From the NCBI RefSeq assembly GCF_025770765.1, contig NZ_JANZKY010000021.1:1-64000 (forward strand): 64,000 bases of DNA, given 5' to 3'. Below are positions 36,480-45,185 of the stretch, piece after piece. Made by a program: the position numbers and the translations under genes. Within the stretch, counting starts at the first letter, position 1; every line of letters starts with the position of its first letter. The stretch comes from Propionivibrio soli (GTDB taxonomy: Bacteria > Pseudomonadota > Gammaproteobacteria > Burkholderiales > Rhodocyclaceae). The notes beneath the pieces were generated by a model that saw nothing but the letters and a program-made list of their open reading frames with translations, was not told the DNA's origin and made no database searches.

Positions 36480-36914
36480 TCAGCCCTCGAAAGCCGGCGT
36501 TACGCCCTTTTTCAAGATGATGTTTCCGTACTTCGCGATTTCGCCCGTCATGACGACGGCAAAAGCGGACTTGGCTCGGTCGTAGAACGCGAAGCGATCG
36601 ATGCGCTGTATTTCGGGGCCATCACCATCGGGGAACAAGGCGTAGCGATATCGCCGTTCCACCTGCGGGTCGAGTTCGTCGCCCGGGACCGCCGCCATCA
36701 TAATCAGCGGCGGCGCGTACGAATCGAGTTCGAAGAGCGGGACGATTCCCCGTAGCAATGTGTCGATAGCGACGCCGTCGGCGCGTATAGCGCGGTGGTT
36801 GACGCTATGCCCCGGGAAGTGGGCATCGGCAAGAACGATTTCGTCCCCGTGGCCCATCTCGCAGAGAATCTTCAACAGTTCGGGCGAGATTGCGGGCGAA
36901 ATTCCTTTGAGCAT
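36480..36914 (-). CDS. fucU: RbsD/FucU-family sugar mutarotase
   Basis: A 144-residue mutarotase starting [35 protein letters not shown] in the FucU manner. A catalytic His sits in GHGDE and ADAHFPG, and a C-terminal [10 protein letters not shown] ends the chain. It interconverts alpha and beta anomers of L-fucose or similar sugars as they enter the cell. GAGGAAA precedes the ATG. It is the last gene of the minus-strand sugar operon, 9 bp after the aldolase. Confidence 0.92.
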   Translation of the reverse strand: MLKGISPAISPELLKILCEMGHGDEIVLADAHFPGHSVNHRAIRADGVAIDTLLRGIVPLFELDSYAPPLIMMAAVPGDELDPQVERRYRYALFPDGDGPEIQRIDRFAFYDRAKSAFAVVMTGEIAKYGNIILKKGVTPAFEG

Positions 36915-36923
36915 CGTGTTTCC

Positions 36924-37760
36924 TCACAGAGTTTTGAAGGGCTTGCCGGCAAACGCATCAGCGTTGAACAGCGCTTCGTCGGATCGGTGGGCGCGAGCGT
37001 CCGGCATGCCGAGCTTGAGGCGGATATTGACGAGTTCACGCATCGAGTCGGCACCGACCCGGGTCACCGGGGCATCGAGACGGGCGGCAAGCAAAAGAAT
37101 GCGGCAATAGGCGTCGACGTTCTCCATTTTCCAGCAGGCGTCTTCGACGTGCCGTCCCCAGACGATGACGCCGTGGTTCTGCATGAAGACGCACTGATGG
37201 TCCTTGGCGGCCGTGGCGACGTTGATCGCATTTTGCGGAGAGCCAGGCGTCGCGTAGTGCGCAAGGCCGACTTCGCCAAAGAAGATGTCCGGCTCGGGCA
37301 TGATCCCGGTCGGCGGCACCATGCCGCAAATCAGGAAGGCATTGGCGTGCGGCGGGTGCGCATGCACGCAGGCACGTGCCTCGGTGGCCTTCATGATCGC
37401 GAGATGCGTCTTGATTTCACTCGAAGCGGGGCGGATGCCGGCTTTCTGGCGGCCTTCCAGGTCCACCAGGCACAGGTCTTCGGGCTTCATGAACCCCTTG
37501 CTGATCAGCGTCGGCGAGCAGAGCACCAGGTCATGCCCGACGCGGACGGAGATATTGCCGCCGTTGCCGTCGGTGTATTCGCGCGCCCACAACCGCCGCC
37601 CGATATCGCAGATACGTTCCTTCAGCACGGCCAGCCGGTCGCTGAGAAAGAAGCGCTGAACTTCATCCGGCGAGACATAACGTTCATCGTCGTTCCATAC
37701 GAATTCCGGGTCCGGAAGCGCCGGTGTGATGGACCAGGTAGCGTTATCTACGGGACTCAT
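36924..37760 (-). CDS. Class II aldolase/adducin-family sugar-phosphate aldolase
   Basis: A 278-residue protein, longer than E. coli FucA (215) because of a 60-residue N-terminal extension. The fold core is visible: REYTDGNGGNISVRVG near residue 61, the zinc ligands in CVHAHPPHANAF near 136-142, and MQNHGVIVWG near 195. It probably cleaves the kinase product (such as L-fuculose-1-phosphate) into DHAP and an aldehyde. The ATG directly follows the FGGY kinase stop (TGA), indicating coupling. Exact substrate unknown. Confidence 0.82.
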   Translation of the reverse strand: MSPVDNATWSITPALPDPEFVWNDDERYVSPDEVQRFFLSDRLAVLKERICDIGRRLWAREYTDGNGGNISVRVGHDLVLCSPTLISKGFMKPEDLCLVDLEGRQKAGIRPASSEIKTHLAIMKATEARACVHAHPPHANAFLICGMVPPTGIMPEPDIFFGEVGLAHYATPGSPQNAINVATAAKDHQCVFMQNHGVIVWGRHVEDACWKMENVDAYCRILLLAARLDAPVTRVGADSMRELVNIRLKLGMPDARAHRSDEALFNADAFAGKPFKTL

Positions 37761-39215
37761 TCAGTTTCCTTGCGACGGGATCGGTTGGAGGTCTGCGCTG
37801 CCCGGCTCGAACAGCGCGTAATCATGGTGCACCGAGGCTCGTGCCGCGTCCGGCGACGAGAAGCGACCGAGCCCGAAAAACGCGTACAACGCGGCGCCGA
37901 GTACGGTGGTTTCGTTTTCGGCAACGGCACGCACAGGCCGCTGTATCGCGTCGGCCTTGATCTGGTTCCACAGATGGTTCTTTGAGCCGCCGCCGACGAT
38001 GATCAATTCGGATGCTTCGAATCGGCCGATCTCCTCGAGCTCACGCAACTGACCGGCGAGCTTTTCCGCGAGGGCCTCGAGGGCCGCACGGTACAAATGC
38101 CCGCGCGACGTGGCGATCGACAAGCCGCTGAGAGCACCGGCTCCACTCCCGAGTTCTCCGATCAGCAGGTCCGGAATCATCCTGACGCCATTGCAGCCGC
38201 GTGGCACCTTCTCGGCCTCCTCCATCATTCGGGTATAGACGGTGGCGCTATCGGTGTCTTTCCAGCACGTTTCCCTCAGCCATTCGAGGACGCCGGACGC
38301 GAGCCATTGCAGGCCAGGATTGAAATAGCCCGGCGTGGCGTCAAGCTCGCAGGTCGAGCCGGGAAAACCGGTGAGTGCCGCGGTATCCACGTGCGCACTC
38401 CTCACCATGAGGATCTCCCACGTTCCCGAAGAGAGGACCGGTTGGTTCATGCCGGCGCCGGAACCGAACAGGGCGAATTGCGTGTCGTGGCCGGAAGAGG
38501 TTACCGGCAGTCCGGCGGGCAATCCAAGCAATCCCGCCGCCTCGGATTGCAAGGTACCGAGGACCGTGCCGGGGGCCTCCATCGATGGGAAAAGCGTCGG
38601 TTCGATACCGACGCAGGCAAGGATTTCTTCGCTGAACGTGCCGCTGTTCAAGTCCAGCAACTGGCTTGTGCCGGCCATCGTTCGGTCCGTTGAACGTACA
38701 CCGGTCAACCGGAAGTTGATCAATGACGAGATGAACAGCCACGTCGTCGCTCGCGCGACGAGTTCTGGCCGGTTTTCCTTCAGCCAGATCAGCTTGTAGA
38801 TCGTGTTGAACGTGAAATGACCGACTCCCGAAACACGCTGCAAACGGTCTGGGTCGATGTATTTCCGGATGTCGGCCATCACGCTCGCCGTGCGCGGGCA
38901 CTTCCAGCTAATGACCGGGTAGAGCAAGTTTCCCTCGGCGTCGAGCAGCGTGCCGTCCACACCGAACGACGTGACGGTCAGGCCGACGACACGCGCATCG
39001 GCGCCGTTGAGAGCCTCGCGTATCTCGCGGCAGCACCGACCCAACTTGCCCATGATTTCGTCCAGCGCCCAGACGTGCCATGTCGGATTCTCCTGCGCTG
39101 GTTGCGTGGCGTTGGACAACACGCTCTTGGCGACGATGCGGCCGTTCGCGTCGACCGCGATGGCACGTACGTTGGTGGCGCCGCAATCGAGAACAACGAC
39201 TACGTCATTGGCCAT
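37761..39215 (-). CDS. FGGY-family carbohydrate kinase, L-fuculokinase-like
   Basis: A 484-residue FGGY kinase. The N-terminal ATP-binding fold begins VVVLDCGATNVRAIAVD, and the middle has VTSSGHDTQFALFGSG with the catalytic Asp. The C-terminal signature is IIVGGGSKNHLWNQIKADAIQRPV near residue 400. Closest by feel to L-fuculokinase (FucK) and rhamnulokinase. It acts between transporter and aldolase. No fucose isomerase gene is in the window, so how the ketose is made is open. Confidence 0.85.
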   Translation of the reverse strand: MANDVVVVLDCGATNVRAIAVDANGRIVAKSVLSNATQPAQENPTWHVWALDEIMGKLGRCCREIREALNGADARVVGLTVTSFGVDGTLLDAEGNLLYPVISWKCPRTASVMADIRKYIDPDRLQRVSGVGHFTFNTIYKLIWLKENRPELVARATTWLFISSLINFRLTGVRSTDRTMAGTSQLLDLNSGTFSEEILACVGIEPTLFPSMEAPGTVLGTLQSEAAGLLGLPAGLPVTSSGHDTQFALFGSGAGMNQPVLSSGTWEILMVRSAHVDTAALTGFPGSTCELDATPGYFNPGLQWLASGVLEWLRETCWKDTDSATVYTRMMEEAEKVPRGCNGVRMIPDLLIGELGSGAGALSGLSIATSRGHLYRAALEALAEKLAGQLRELEEIGRFEASELIIVGGGSKNHLWNQIKADAIQRPVRAVAENETTVLGAALYAFFGLGRFSSPDAARASVHHDYALFEPGSADLQPIPSQGN

Positions 39216-39262
39216 CGGACTCTGCCTCGATACTCAGTTTTTACAGACACAGGATACAGGAC

Positions 39263-39324
39263 GTCCCTCCAACCGGTGGGAGGGACACCGGCGGAGGGAC
39301 GCCAGGGGGAACGCCTTTCCCCCT
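39263..39324 (-). terminator. Two hairpins after the ABC binding-protein gene
   Basis: On the minus strand, just after the binding-protein stop, are AGGGGGAA / TTCCCCCT (39304-39324) and GTCCCTCC / GGAGGGAC (39263-39286). No strong T-run follows either. They probably stabilise or partly terminate binding-protein mRNA before the kinase gene. Confidence 0.55.
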
Positions 39325-39338
39325 TACTTGCACGGTGC

Positions 39339-40292
39339 TCAGTCGTACAACACGGCGGCGATCTTCGGGTCGTTCATGTTGCTCTTATCCCACCAGTAGA
39401 AGCCGGTGTCGATGACCTTCGGCAGCTTCTCGCCCTTGATCGCCTTGACGGCGGCTTCGACCGTCTTGTAGCCCATGCCGACCGGGTTTTGCGTGATGGC
39501 GCCGGCCATCGAACCGTCGGCGACCGCCGCTTTCTGTTGCGTTCCCGAGTCGTACCCGATAATCACGATCTTGCGCTTCATTTCCCGGGCGGCGTTCAGC
39601 ACACCGATAGCCGAACCTTCATTGGCGCCGAAGATGCCCTTGATGTTCGGATTCGCCTGCAGGATCGCCTTGGTGATTTCCGTGGACTTCAATTGGTCGC
39701 CCCCACCGTACTGAACGCTGACGATCTTGATGTTGGGGTAGGTCGACTTCATACGGTTCAGGAATCCGTCGCGGCGATCGATGCCGGTGCGGCTCGTCTG
39801 GTCGTGCACCACGAGCGCCACTTCGCCCGCCTTGCCGATCAACTCGGCCATTTTGTCGGCGGCGAGCCCGGCGGCCGCGACGTTGTCCGTCGTCGTCGTC
39901 GTTACGGGAATATCGCTGTCCACCCCCGAGTCGAAGGCGATGACGGGAATCTTCGAGGCTTGCGCCTTCTTCAGCAAGGGAATCGCGGCCTTGCTGTCGA
40001 GCGCGGCAAACCCGATGGCGGTGGGTTTCTTCGCCAGCGCGGCCGACAACATGTCGATTTGCTTGTCGACCATCGATTCGGACTCGGGGCCTTCGAAGGT
40101 GATCTTGACCTTCAGATCCTTCGCCGCCTGCTCCGCGCCCGCCTTCACGGCCTGCCAGAATTGATGCTGGAAGCCTTTGGATACGAGCGGAATGTACATG
40201 TCATCAGCCGCAGAAGCCGTCCCGGCGAAACCGACGGACAGGCCAAACCCGAGGCCAACGGCCAAGCTCAACAGTTTTCTATGCAGGACCAT
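39339..40292 (-). CDS. Sugar ABC transporter periplasmic binding protein (RbsB-like)
   Basis: A 317-residue binding protein of the ribose/galactose type. The signal peptide (1-28) ends with ASA, followed by ADDMYIPLVSKGFQHQFW. The two-lobed fold is marked by GFAALDSKAAIPLLKKAQ, IPVIAFDSGVDS and GIFGANEGSAIGVL. GGAGAGAT precedes the ATG. Cargo is likely a pentose, 6-deoxyhexose or similar, judged from the kinase, mutarotase and AKR genes around it. Confidence 0.93.
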   Translation of the reverse strand: MVLHRKLLSLAVGLGFGLSVGFAGTASAADDMYIPLVSKGFQHQFWQAVKAGAEQAAKDLKVKITFEGPESESMVDKQIDMLSAALAKKPTAIGFAALDSKAAIPLLKKAQASKIPVIAFDSGVDSDIPVTTTTTDNVAAAGLAADKMAELIGKAGEVALVVHDQTSRTGIDRRDGFLNRMKSTYPNIKIVSVQYGGGDQLKSTEITKAILQANPNIKGIFGANEGSAIGVLNAAREMKRKIVIIGYDSGTQQKAAVADGSMAGAITQNPVGMGYKTVEAAVKAIKGEKLPKVIDTGFYWWDKSNMNDPKIAAVLYD

Positions 40293-40451
40293 CTTATCTC
40301 TCCAGTTACGATTGCATCGTTAACGAACGGAAAAACACCGTACCAACAGCATCGCCCGGTGACTCTTTCCCTTTGACCGACAAGACCGGGCTGCGCGAAG
40401 GGAAGGCGCGCAGTCGAGGAAAAACGTGAGCGGAGTACCCTCCCGTACATG

Positions 40452-41447
40452 TCATTTGCTCTTACGCATGTTATCGGCGAAGACGGCCAGGATGATGATC
40501 GCCCCGGTAACGACGGTTTGCCATTCCTGAGCGACCGACATGATGCGCAGTCCGTTGGTCAGCACGCTGATGATGAAGGCGCCGATGATCGTCCCCAGGA
40601 TCGTTCCCGTGCCGCCGCTCAGCGATGTGCCGCCGATGACGACGGCCGCAATGGCGTCAAGTTCGTAGCCTTGCCCGAGCGACGGCTGTGCCGAGTTGAG
40701 GCGCGAGGCAATGAGGAGGCCGGCAATGCCGCAAATGGCGCCGGCAAAGGTGTAAATGACGATCTTCCAGCGATCGACGTTGACGCCCGAAAGGCGGACG
40801 GCTTCTTCGTTGCTGCCGAGTGCAAACGTGTAGTTGCCGAGCACCGTCTTGTTCAAAATCAAACTGGCGCCGACAGCCATGACAAATAGAATCAGGACGG
40901 CGTTGGGAATGGGCAGGTCGGGCAACAGGTATCCGATCAGCGATTCCTGCGAGATGCTGGTGAATTCCGGCGTGTCGTTGAAATAGATCGGTTTGGTACC
41001 GGAGATGACCAGCGCCAGCCCCTTGAGCACCAGCATCATGCCGAGTGTAGCGATGAACGGTGGAATCTTCAGCTTTGCGATCAGCGTACCGGAGATGAAA
41101 CCCGAAAGCGCGCCGAAGAAGATCGCCGCCAGAACGCCGACGTAGAAAGGCAGCCCCCAATAGGTGAGGAAGACGCCGGCCATGACCGAGCAGAACGTCA
41201 TCAGGGTGCCGACCGAGAGGTCGATTCCCGACGTGATGATTACGAAGGTGCACGCGATCGCCAACACGCCGTTTACCGCCGTGGCCTGGAGGATGCCGAC
41301 AATGTTGTCGGTCTGCATGAAGCTCGGAGACGCCAGGCTGAAGAAAACCATGAGTCCGATCAGGCTGGCAAAGGCGAGGAGCTTTTGCCGGGTATTGCTG
41401 CTGAAGAGTGCTCGCTTCGGTTTTTGCTGTGTCGTCGATTCAGACAT
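40452..41447 (-). CDS. Sugar ABC transporter permease (RbsC-like)
   Basis: A 331-residue inner-membrane permease with about 9-10 hydrophobic segments. GIDLSVGTLMTFCSV lies near residue 74 and GSNEEAVRLSGVNVDRWKI near 212, the cytoplasmic coupling loop. The C-terminus has LSGGTGTILGTIIGAFII. It follows the ATPase gene by 14 bp and precedes the binding protein by 159 bp. Confidence 0.94.
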   Translation of the reverse strand: MSESTTQQKPKRALFSSNTRQKLLAFASLIGLMVFFSLASPSFMQTDNIVGILQATAVNGVLAIACTFVIITSGIDLSVGTLMTFCSVMAGVFLTYWGLPFYVGVLAAIFFGALSGFISGTLIAKLKIPPFIATLGMMLVLKGLALVISGTKPIYFNDTPEFTSISQESLIGYLLPDLPIPNAVLILFVMAVGASLILNKTVLGNYTFALGSNEEAVRLSGVNVDRWKIVIYTFAGAICGIAGLLIASRLNSAQPSLGQGYELDAIAAVVIGGTSLSGGTGTILGTIIGAFIISVLTNGLRIMSVAQEWQTVVTGAIIILAVFADNMRKSK

Positions 41448-41461
41448 GGATGTCTTCCGTT

Positions 41462-42976
41462 CTAGTTGGATTTCGCGGTTTCACGCCGCGTGGCAAGCTG
41501 CATGATTCTTTCCTGGGTCGCTTCGGCCGCCGAAACCTCACCGGTGATGCGGCCCTCGCACATCACAAGAATCCGGTGGCTCATACGCAGAATCTCGGGC
41601 AGTTCGGACGAAATCATGACGATGGCCCGGCCCTGCTGCGCCAGCGCATTCAGCAGCTTGTAGATTTCGCTTTTGGCTCCGACGTCGATACCGCGCGTCG
41701 GTTCGTCGAAGAAGAGGATTTCGCAATCCCGCACCAGCCACTTCGCGATAACAATCTTTTGTTGATTGCCGCCGGAGAGCAGTGCGACCTTCTGGTCCAA
41801 CGACGGCGTCTTGATTTCAAGCTGCTTGACGAATTGCGCGCATGTGGCGCGGATCGCTTGCCGCTTGAGGACGAATTGCGACCAGAGGAAGCGCTTCATG
41901 CTGGCGAGGACAACGTTCGAAGATACGTCCATGCCGGTCGCCAGGCCGTAGCGCTTGCGGTCTTCCGAGAGATAGCCGATGCCGAGACGGACTGCATCGG
42001 CCGGGTGGCGGATCGAAACCTTCTCGCCACGTACTCGGATATCGCCCGAATCCACCTTGTCGGCGCCGAACACGGCACGGGCAACCTCGGTACGGCCCGC
42101 GCCCATCAGTCCGGCGAAGCCGAGGATTTCGCCCTTGCGCACGACGAAGTTTACGTCCTTGATCACTTTGCCGCGGTTCAGGTTGCGCACCTCCAGCACC
42201 ACCTCGCTTTGCTCCGCCGGCACCTGTGGGCCGCCCGTGTCGAGCAGCGTGCGTCCGACCATCATGCTGATGATCGTCTCCATGCTCGTTTCCGCAGTCG
42301 GCACGGTGGCGATGTACTGGCCGTCGCGCATCACGGTCACGCGATCGGAGATGCGCTTGAGCTCGTCCATCTTGTGCGAGATGTAAACGATGCCCACGCC
42401 GTGACTCTTCAATTGGCCGATGATGCGGAACAGCTCGTCGATCTCGGCATTGTTCAGGGCCGCCGTCGGCTCGTCCATGATCAGGACGCGCGATTCGGCG
42501 TGCGAGAGCGCCTTCGCGATCTCGACCATCTGCTGCTTGGCCACCGTCAAGTCGCCGACCAGCGTACGCGGATCGAGCGTCAGATGCAGACGATCGAGGA
42601 CTTCCTGCGTATCGCGCCACATCCGGGGTACGTCGATGAACAGCCCGGAGCGGGTCCGCGGTTCGCGCCCGATGAAGATATTCTGCGCGACGCTGAGGTG
42701 ACTCATCAGGTTGAGTTCCTGATGGATGATACCGATGCCGAGCGCCTGGGCTTCGCGCGGATCGTTGATTTCCACTGCCTGGCCGTTGACCAGGATCTCA
42801 CCCGAATCCTTCTGGTATACGCCGGCGAGTACTTTCATCAGCGTAGACTTGCCTGCCCCGTTTTCTCCCATCAGCGCATGTACTTCGCCGGGGAATAGCT
42901 CGAACTGGGCGTCGTTGAGTGCCCGTACGCCTGGGAAGGTCTTGTTCAGATGCCGGATGGTTACGATCGGTGTCAC
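41462..42976 (-). CDS. Sugar ABC transporter ATP-binding protein (RbsA-like)
   Basis: A 504-residue double ATPase. The first nucleotide-binding domain has Walker [10 protein letters not shown] near residue 37 and [13 protein letters not shown]. The second has the degenerate [12 protein letters not shown] near 285, signature [15 protein letters not shown] near 395 and [17 protein letters not shown]. This pattern is normal for the RbsA/MglA group. I take the GTG at 42976 ([10 protein letters not shown]) as start; the frame is open to a TTG at 43006 and neither has a strong ribosome-binding site. Confidence 0.94.
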   Translation of the reverse strand: MTPIVTIRHLNKTFPGVRALNDAQFELFPGEVHALMGENGAGKSTLMKVLAGVYQKDSGEILVNGQAVEINDPREAQALGIGIIHQELNLMSHLSVAQNIFIGREPRTRSGLFIDVPRMWRDTQEVLDRLHLTLDPRTLVGDLTVAKQQMVEIAKALSHAESRVLIMDEPTAALNNAEIDELFRIIGQLKSHGVGIVYISHKMDELKRISDRVTVMRDGQYIATVPTAETSMETIISMMVGRTLLDTGGPQVPAEQSEVVLEVRNLNRGKVIKDVNFVVRKGEILGFAGLMGAGRTEVARAVFGADKVDSGDIRVRGEKVSIRHPADAVRLGIGYLSEDRKRYGLATGMDVSSNVVLASMKRFLWSQFVLKRQAIRATCAQFVKQLEIKTPSLDQKVALLSGGNQQKIVIAKWLVRDCEILFFDEPTRGIDVGAKSEIYKLLNALAQQGRAIVMISSELPEILRMSHRILVMCEGRITGEVSAAEATQERIMQLATRRETAKSN

Positions 42977-43078
42977 AGTGTGGTCTTTTCGAAAATGATG
43001 GATCAATATCGCATCAAAACCGGAGCACGTGCAACAGAACTTACGGTGCCCGGACGCATGCCGCGTCGCGCCTTTTAT

Positions 43079-43933
43079 TCATCGTCGTTCCTTGGCGACG
43101 CGTCCCGTATCGAGGTCATAGAACCGTATCGCGTTGTGTCCGAAAACAGCCGCCTGCTGATCGACCGGTAGGTGAGCGAGGAAGCCACGGCTCATCGCCA
43201 GCCACCCCGGGTAATCACCGGCCAGCCGCAAGACAGGCCAATCGCTACCCCACAGCAGCCGCTCTGGGCCGAACAACTCAATGAGGGCGCGCACGTAGGG
43301 CGACAACGTTTCGGCATCCCGTGTGTCACCGGCTTCCGTGAGCAAACCGGACAGCTTGCAATGCACATGCGGCAGAGCGGCCAGACGCCGCATATCGGAA
43401 AACCACGGATCGCCGATGCCCTCGGCGATGGCCGGCTTGGCCGCGTGGTCGATCACGATCGGCAGCTCAGGATACTTCTGCGCGAAGGTGAGCAGCGGCT
43501 CGAGATGGCGAGGAAGCACCAAGGCGTCGAAACGCAGCCGATGATCGAGCATGGCTTTGACGGCACGGTCGAGCGTCGAGCGCTCGATCCAGCGGTTGTC
43601 GGGGAGGTCCTGCAGCATCGGCCGTAATCCCTTCAGAAGGGGATTCCTGGCCAGGCGGGCAATGCACGCCGGGACGTCTGGGCTCTCAAAGTCCACCCAT
43701 CCTACAACGCCGAGGATGAAGAGGTTTTCCTCAGCCAGCGCCAACATGTACTCGGTGTCGGCCACATTCGGCAAAGATTGCACCAGCACCGTTCCGTCGA
43801 TACCGCTCCGACGCAACGAGGGTACGAGATCGGCCGGCGAAAAGTCGCGGTAAATGGCGGCCAACTCAGGCGGCGGCCAGTAACCGGCACGGTCTGTCAG
43901 CCGCCAGAAATGTTGGTGCGCGTCGATCAACAC
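43079..43933 (-). CDS. Amidohydrolase-2 family sugar lactonase, L-fuconolactonase-like
   Basis: A 284-residue TIM-barrel amidohydrolase (COG3618). It starts VLIDAHQHFWRL, whose HxH is the metal site, and has VGWVDFESPDVPACIARL near residue 85, PIVIDHAAKP near 170, and LLWGSDWPVLR near 245 with the catalytic Asp. Members hydrolyse L-fuconolactone, L-rhamnonolactone and related lactones. The GTG start at 43933 lies 7 bp inside the aldo/keto reductase gene and follows GGAG; the longer open frame upstream is antisense noise. Confidence 0.85.
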   Translation of the reverse strand: MLIDAHQHFWRLTDRAGYWPPPELAAIYRDFSPADLVPSLRRSGIDGTVLVQSLPNVADTEYMLALAEENLFILGVVGWVDFESPDVPACIARLARNPLLKGLRPMLQDLPDNRWIERSTLDRAVKAMLDHRLRFDALVLPRHLEPLLTFAQKYPELPIVIDHAAKPAIAEGIGDPWFSDMRRLAALPHVHCKLSGLLTEAGDTRDAETLSPYVRALIELFGPERLLWGSDWPVLRLAGDYPGWLAMSRGFLAHLPVDQQAAVFGHNAIRFYDLDTGRVAKERR

Positions 43934-44952
43934 GGCATGTCTCCGGACGACGGGACAGGGGCGGCAGGATCGATCAGCCGGCGCTCCCGAACAGCGTCCC
44001 AGAAAGCGTCGGGAATGGATTGTTCGAACCAGTCCAGGTTCTGAATCAATTGATCCGCCGTGCGCGTGCCTACGACACAGGAGACGACGGCGGCATGCGC
44101 CATCGGGAACTGCAGGGCCGCGGCCTGGATCGGCACGCCAAACTCGGCGCACGCGGCGCGCAGCGCACCGACGCGCGCGACGACGTCGGCCGGCGCATCC
44201 TCATAGTTGAACTTGTTGTTCCCGGCGAGGATGCCCGAGTTGAAGACCCCGGCTGTTACGACCCCGACACCTCGCCGCGTGCACTCGTCGAGCAAGGGCG
44301 AAAGGCTGCTTTGATCGAGCAGGGTGTAGCGGCCGGCGAGCATGACGCAGTCGAGATCGAATTCGCCCAGGCTATCAACGACGACTTCGCTCTCGTTGAC
44401 CCCAAGGCCGACGGCGGAGACGTTGCCGCCACGGCGGAGCTCGTCGAGCGCACGGAAGCCGCCTCCAGAGGTCAGTTGGTCCCAGTAATGCTCGTGCTGC
44501 CCGCCATGCGTGAAGCGGCCGATATCGTGTACGTACAGCACGTCGATGCGTGAGACGCCGAGACGTTGCAGGCTGTCCTCGAACGAGCGCATTACGCCGC
44601 CGTAGCTGTAGTCGTAGAACGGGCGAAATGGATACGGCGTTGCCCAACCGTCATCACCCGGTGCAACGCTTGCGTCCGGGCGCATCAGTCGTCCGACTTT
44701 GCTGCTCAACACATAGGCGGCGCGCGGACAATCGGCGAGCAGCATTCCGAGGCGGTGTTCCGAACGGGTGTAGCCGTAGAACGGGGCCGTATCAAAATAG
44801 CGAAGGCCGGCCTCCCAGGCCGCTTCGAATACGCCAGCAGCCTCCTTGGGTGTCGTAGCGCGGTACAGCCCGCCCATCTGCGAGCAACCGAGCCCCATCG
44901 CCGTCAACGCCAGATCGGCGCGCGGCAGTCTCCTGAACGTCTTGGCCCTCAT
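43927..44952 (-). CDS. Aldo/keto reductase, L-fucose (D-threo-aldose) 1-dehydrogenase-like
   Basis: A 341-residue aldo/keto reductase. The catalytic tetrad is visible: Asp and Tyr in YFDTAPFYG near residues 43-51, Lys in SSKVGR near 75, and His in YVHDIGRF near 130. The layout and the coupled lactonase gene match L-fucose/D-threo-aldose dehydrogenases, which oxidise the sugar C1 to a lactone. The start at 44952 (MRAKTFRRLPRADL) is preferred over the ATG at 44979. It is the first gene of the minus-strand operon and divergent from the kinase gene. Confidence 0.85.
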   Translation of the reverse strand: MRAKTFRRLPRADLALTAMGLGCSQMGGLYRATTPKEAAGVFEAAWEAGLRYFDTAPFYGYTRSEHRLGMLLADCPRAAYVLSSKVGRLMRPDASVAPGDDGWATPYPFRPFYDYSYGGVMRSFEDSLQRLGVSRIDVLYVHDIGRFTHGGQHEHYWDQLTSGGGFRALDELRRGGNVSAVGLGVNESEVVVDSLGEFDLDCVMLAGRYTLLDQSSLSPLLDECTRRGVGVVTAGVFNSGILAGNNKFNYEDAPADVVARVGALRAACAEFGVPIQAAALQFPMAHAAVVSCVVGTRTADQLIQNLDWFEQSIPDAFWDAVRERRLIDPAAPVPSSGDMPC

Positions 44953-45101
44953 CCGTTTCTCGTGTCGGTGCGGCAACAAACAACGCCCTAGCGTGCCGGG
45001 TATCTGCCTGCCATGCCGCGCTGGTTTATCGGTCTAGAAACTGACGCAAACTATCGCTGTCGCGGCATCGCCGATAAAGCGCACATCGCGAATTTTTTTT
45101 G

Positions 45102-45130
45102 CGGGTTCCCGCAATGCGATCCGGGTTCCC
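45102..45130. promoter_or_regulatory. Tandem direct repeats in the divergent promoter
   Basis: CGGGTTCCC occurs at 45102-45110 and again at 45122-45130, exactly 20 bp (two helical turns) apart, beside an eight-T run. This is typical of sites bound cooperatively by a response regulator. They lie between the sugar operon and the histidine kinase gene. Confidence 0.5.
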
Positions 45131-45185
45131 CCTCTGTCGCATGGCACAATCATTCAGTAGTCTTGCTGCAGGAAATGGGACCTCC

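Noticed and set aside
36924-39215. Apulose kinase / apulose-phosphate enzymes linked to the apionate genes
   Set aside because: The known apulose route uses a two-subunit transketolase, not a class II aldolase, and FucU points to a deoxyhexose; kept as an L-fucose-like locus.
45099-45185. Earlier ATG for the GAF histidine kinase
   Set aside because: It would translate the tandem CGGGTTCCC repeats and lacks a ribosome-binding site; the GAF domain fits a start at 45186.
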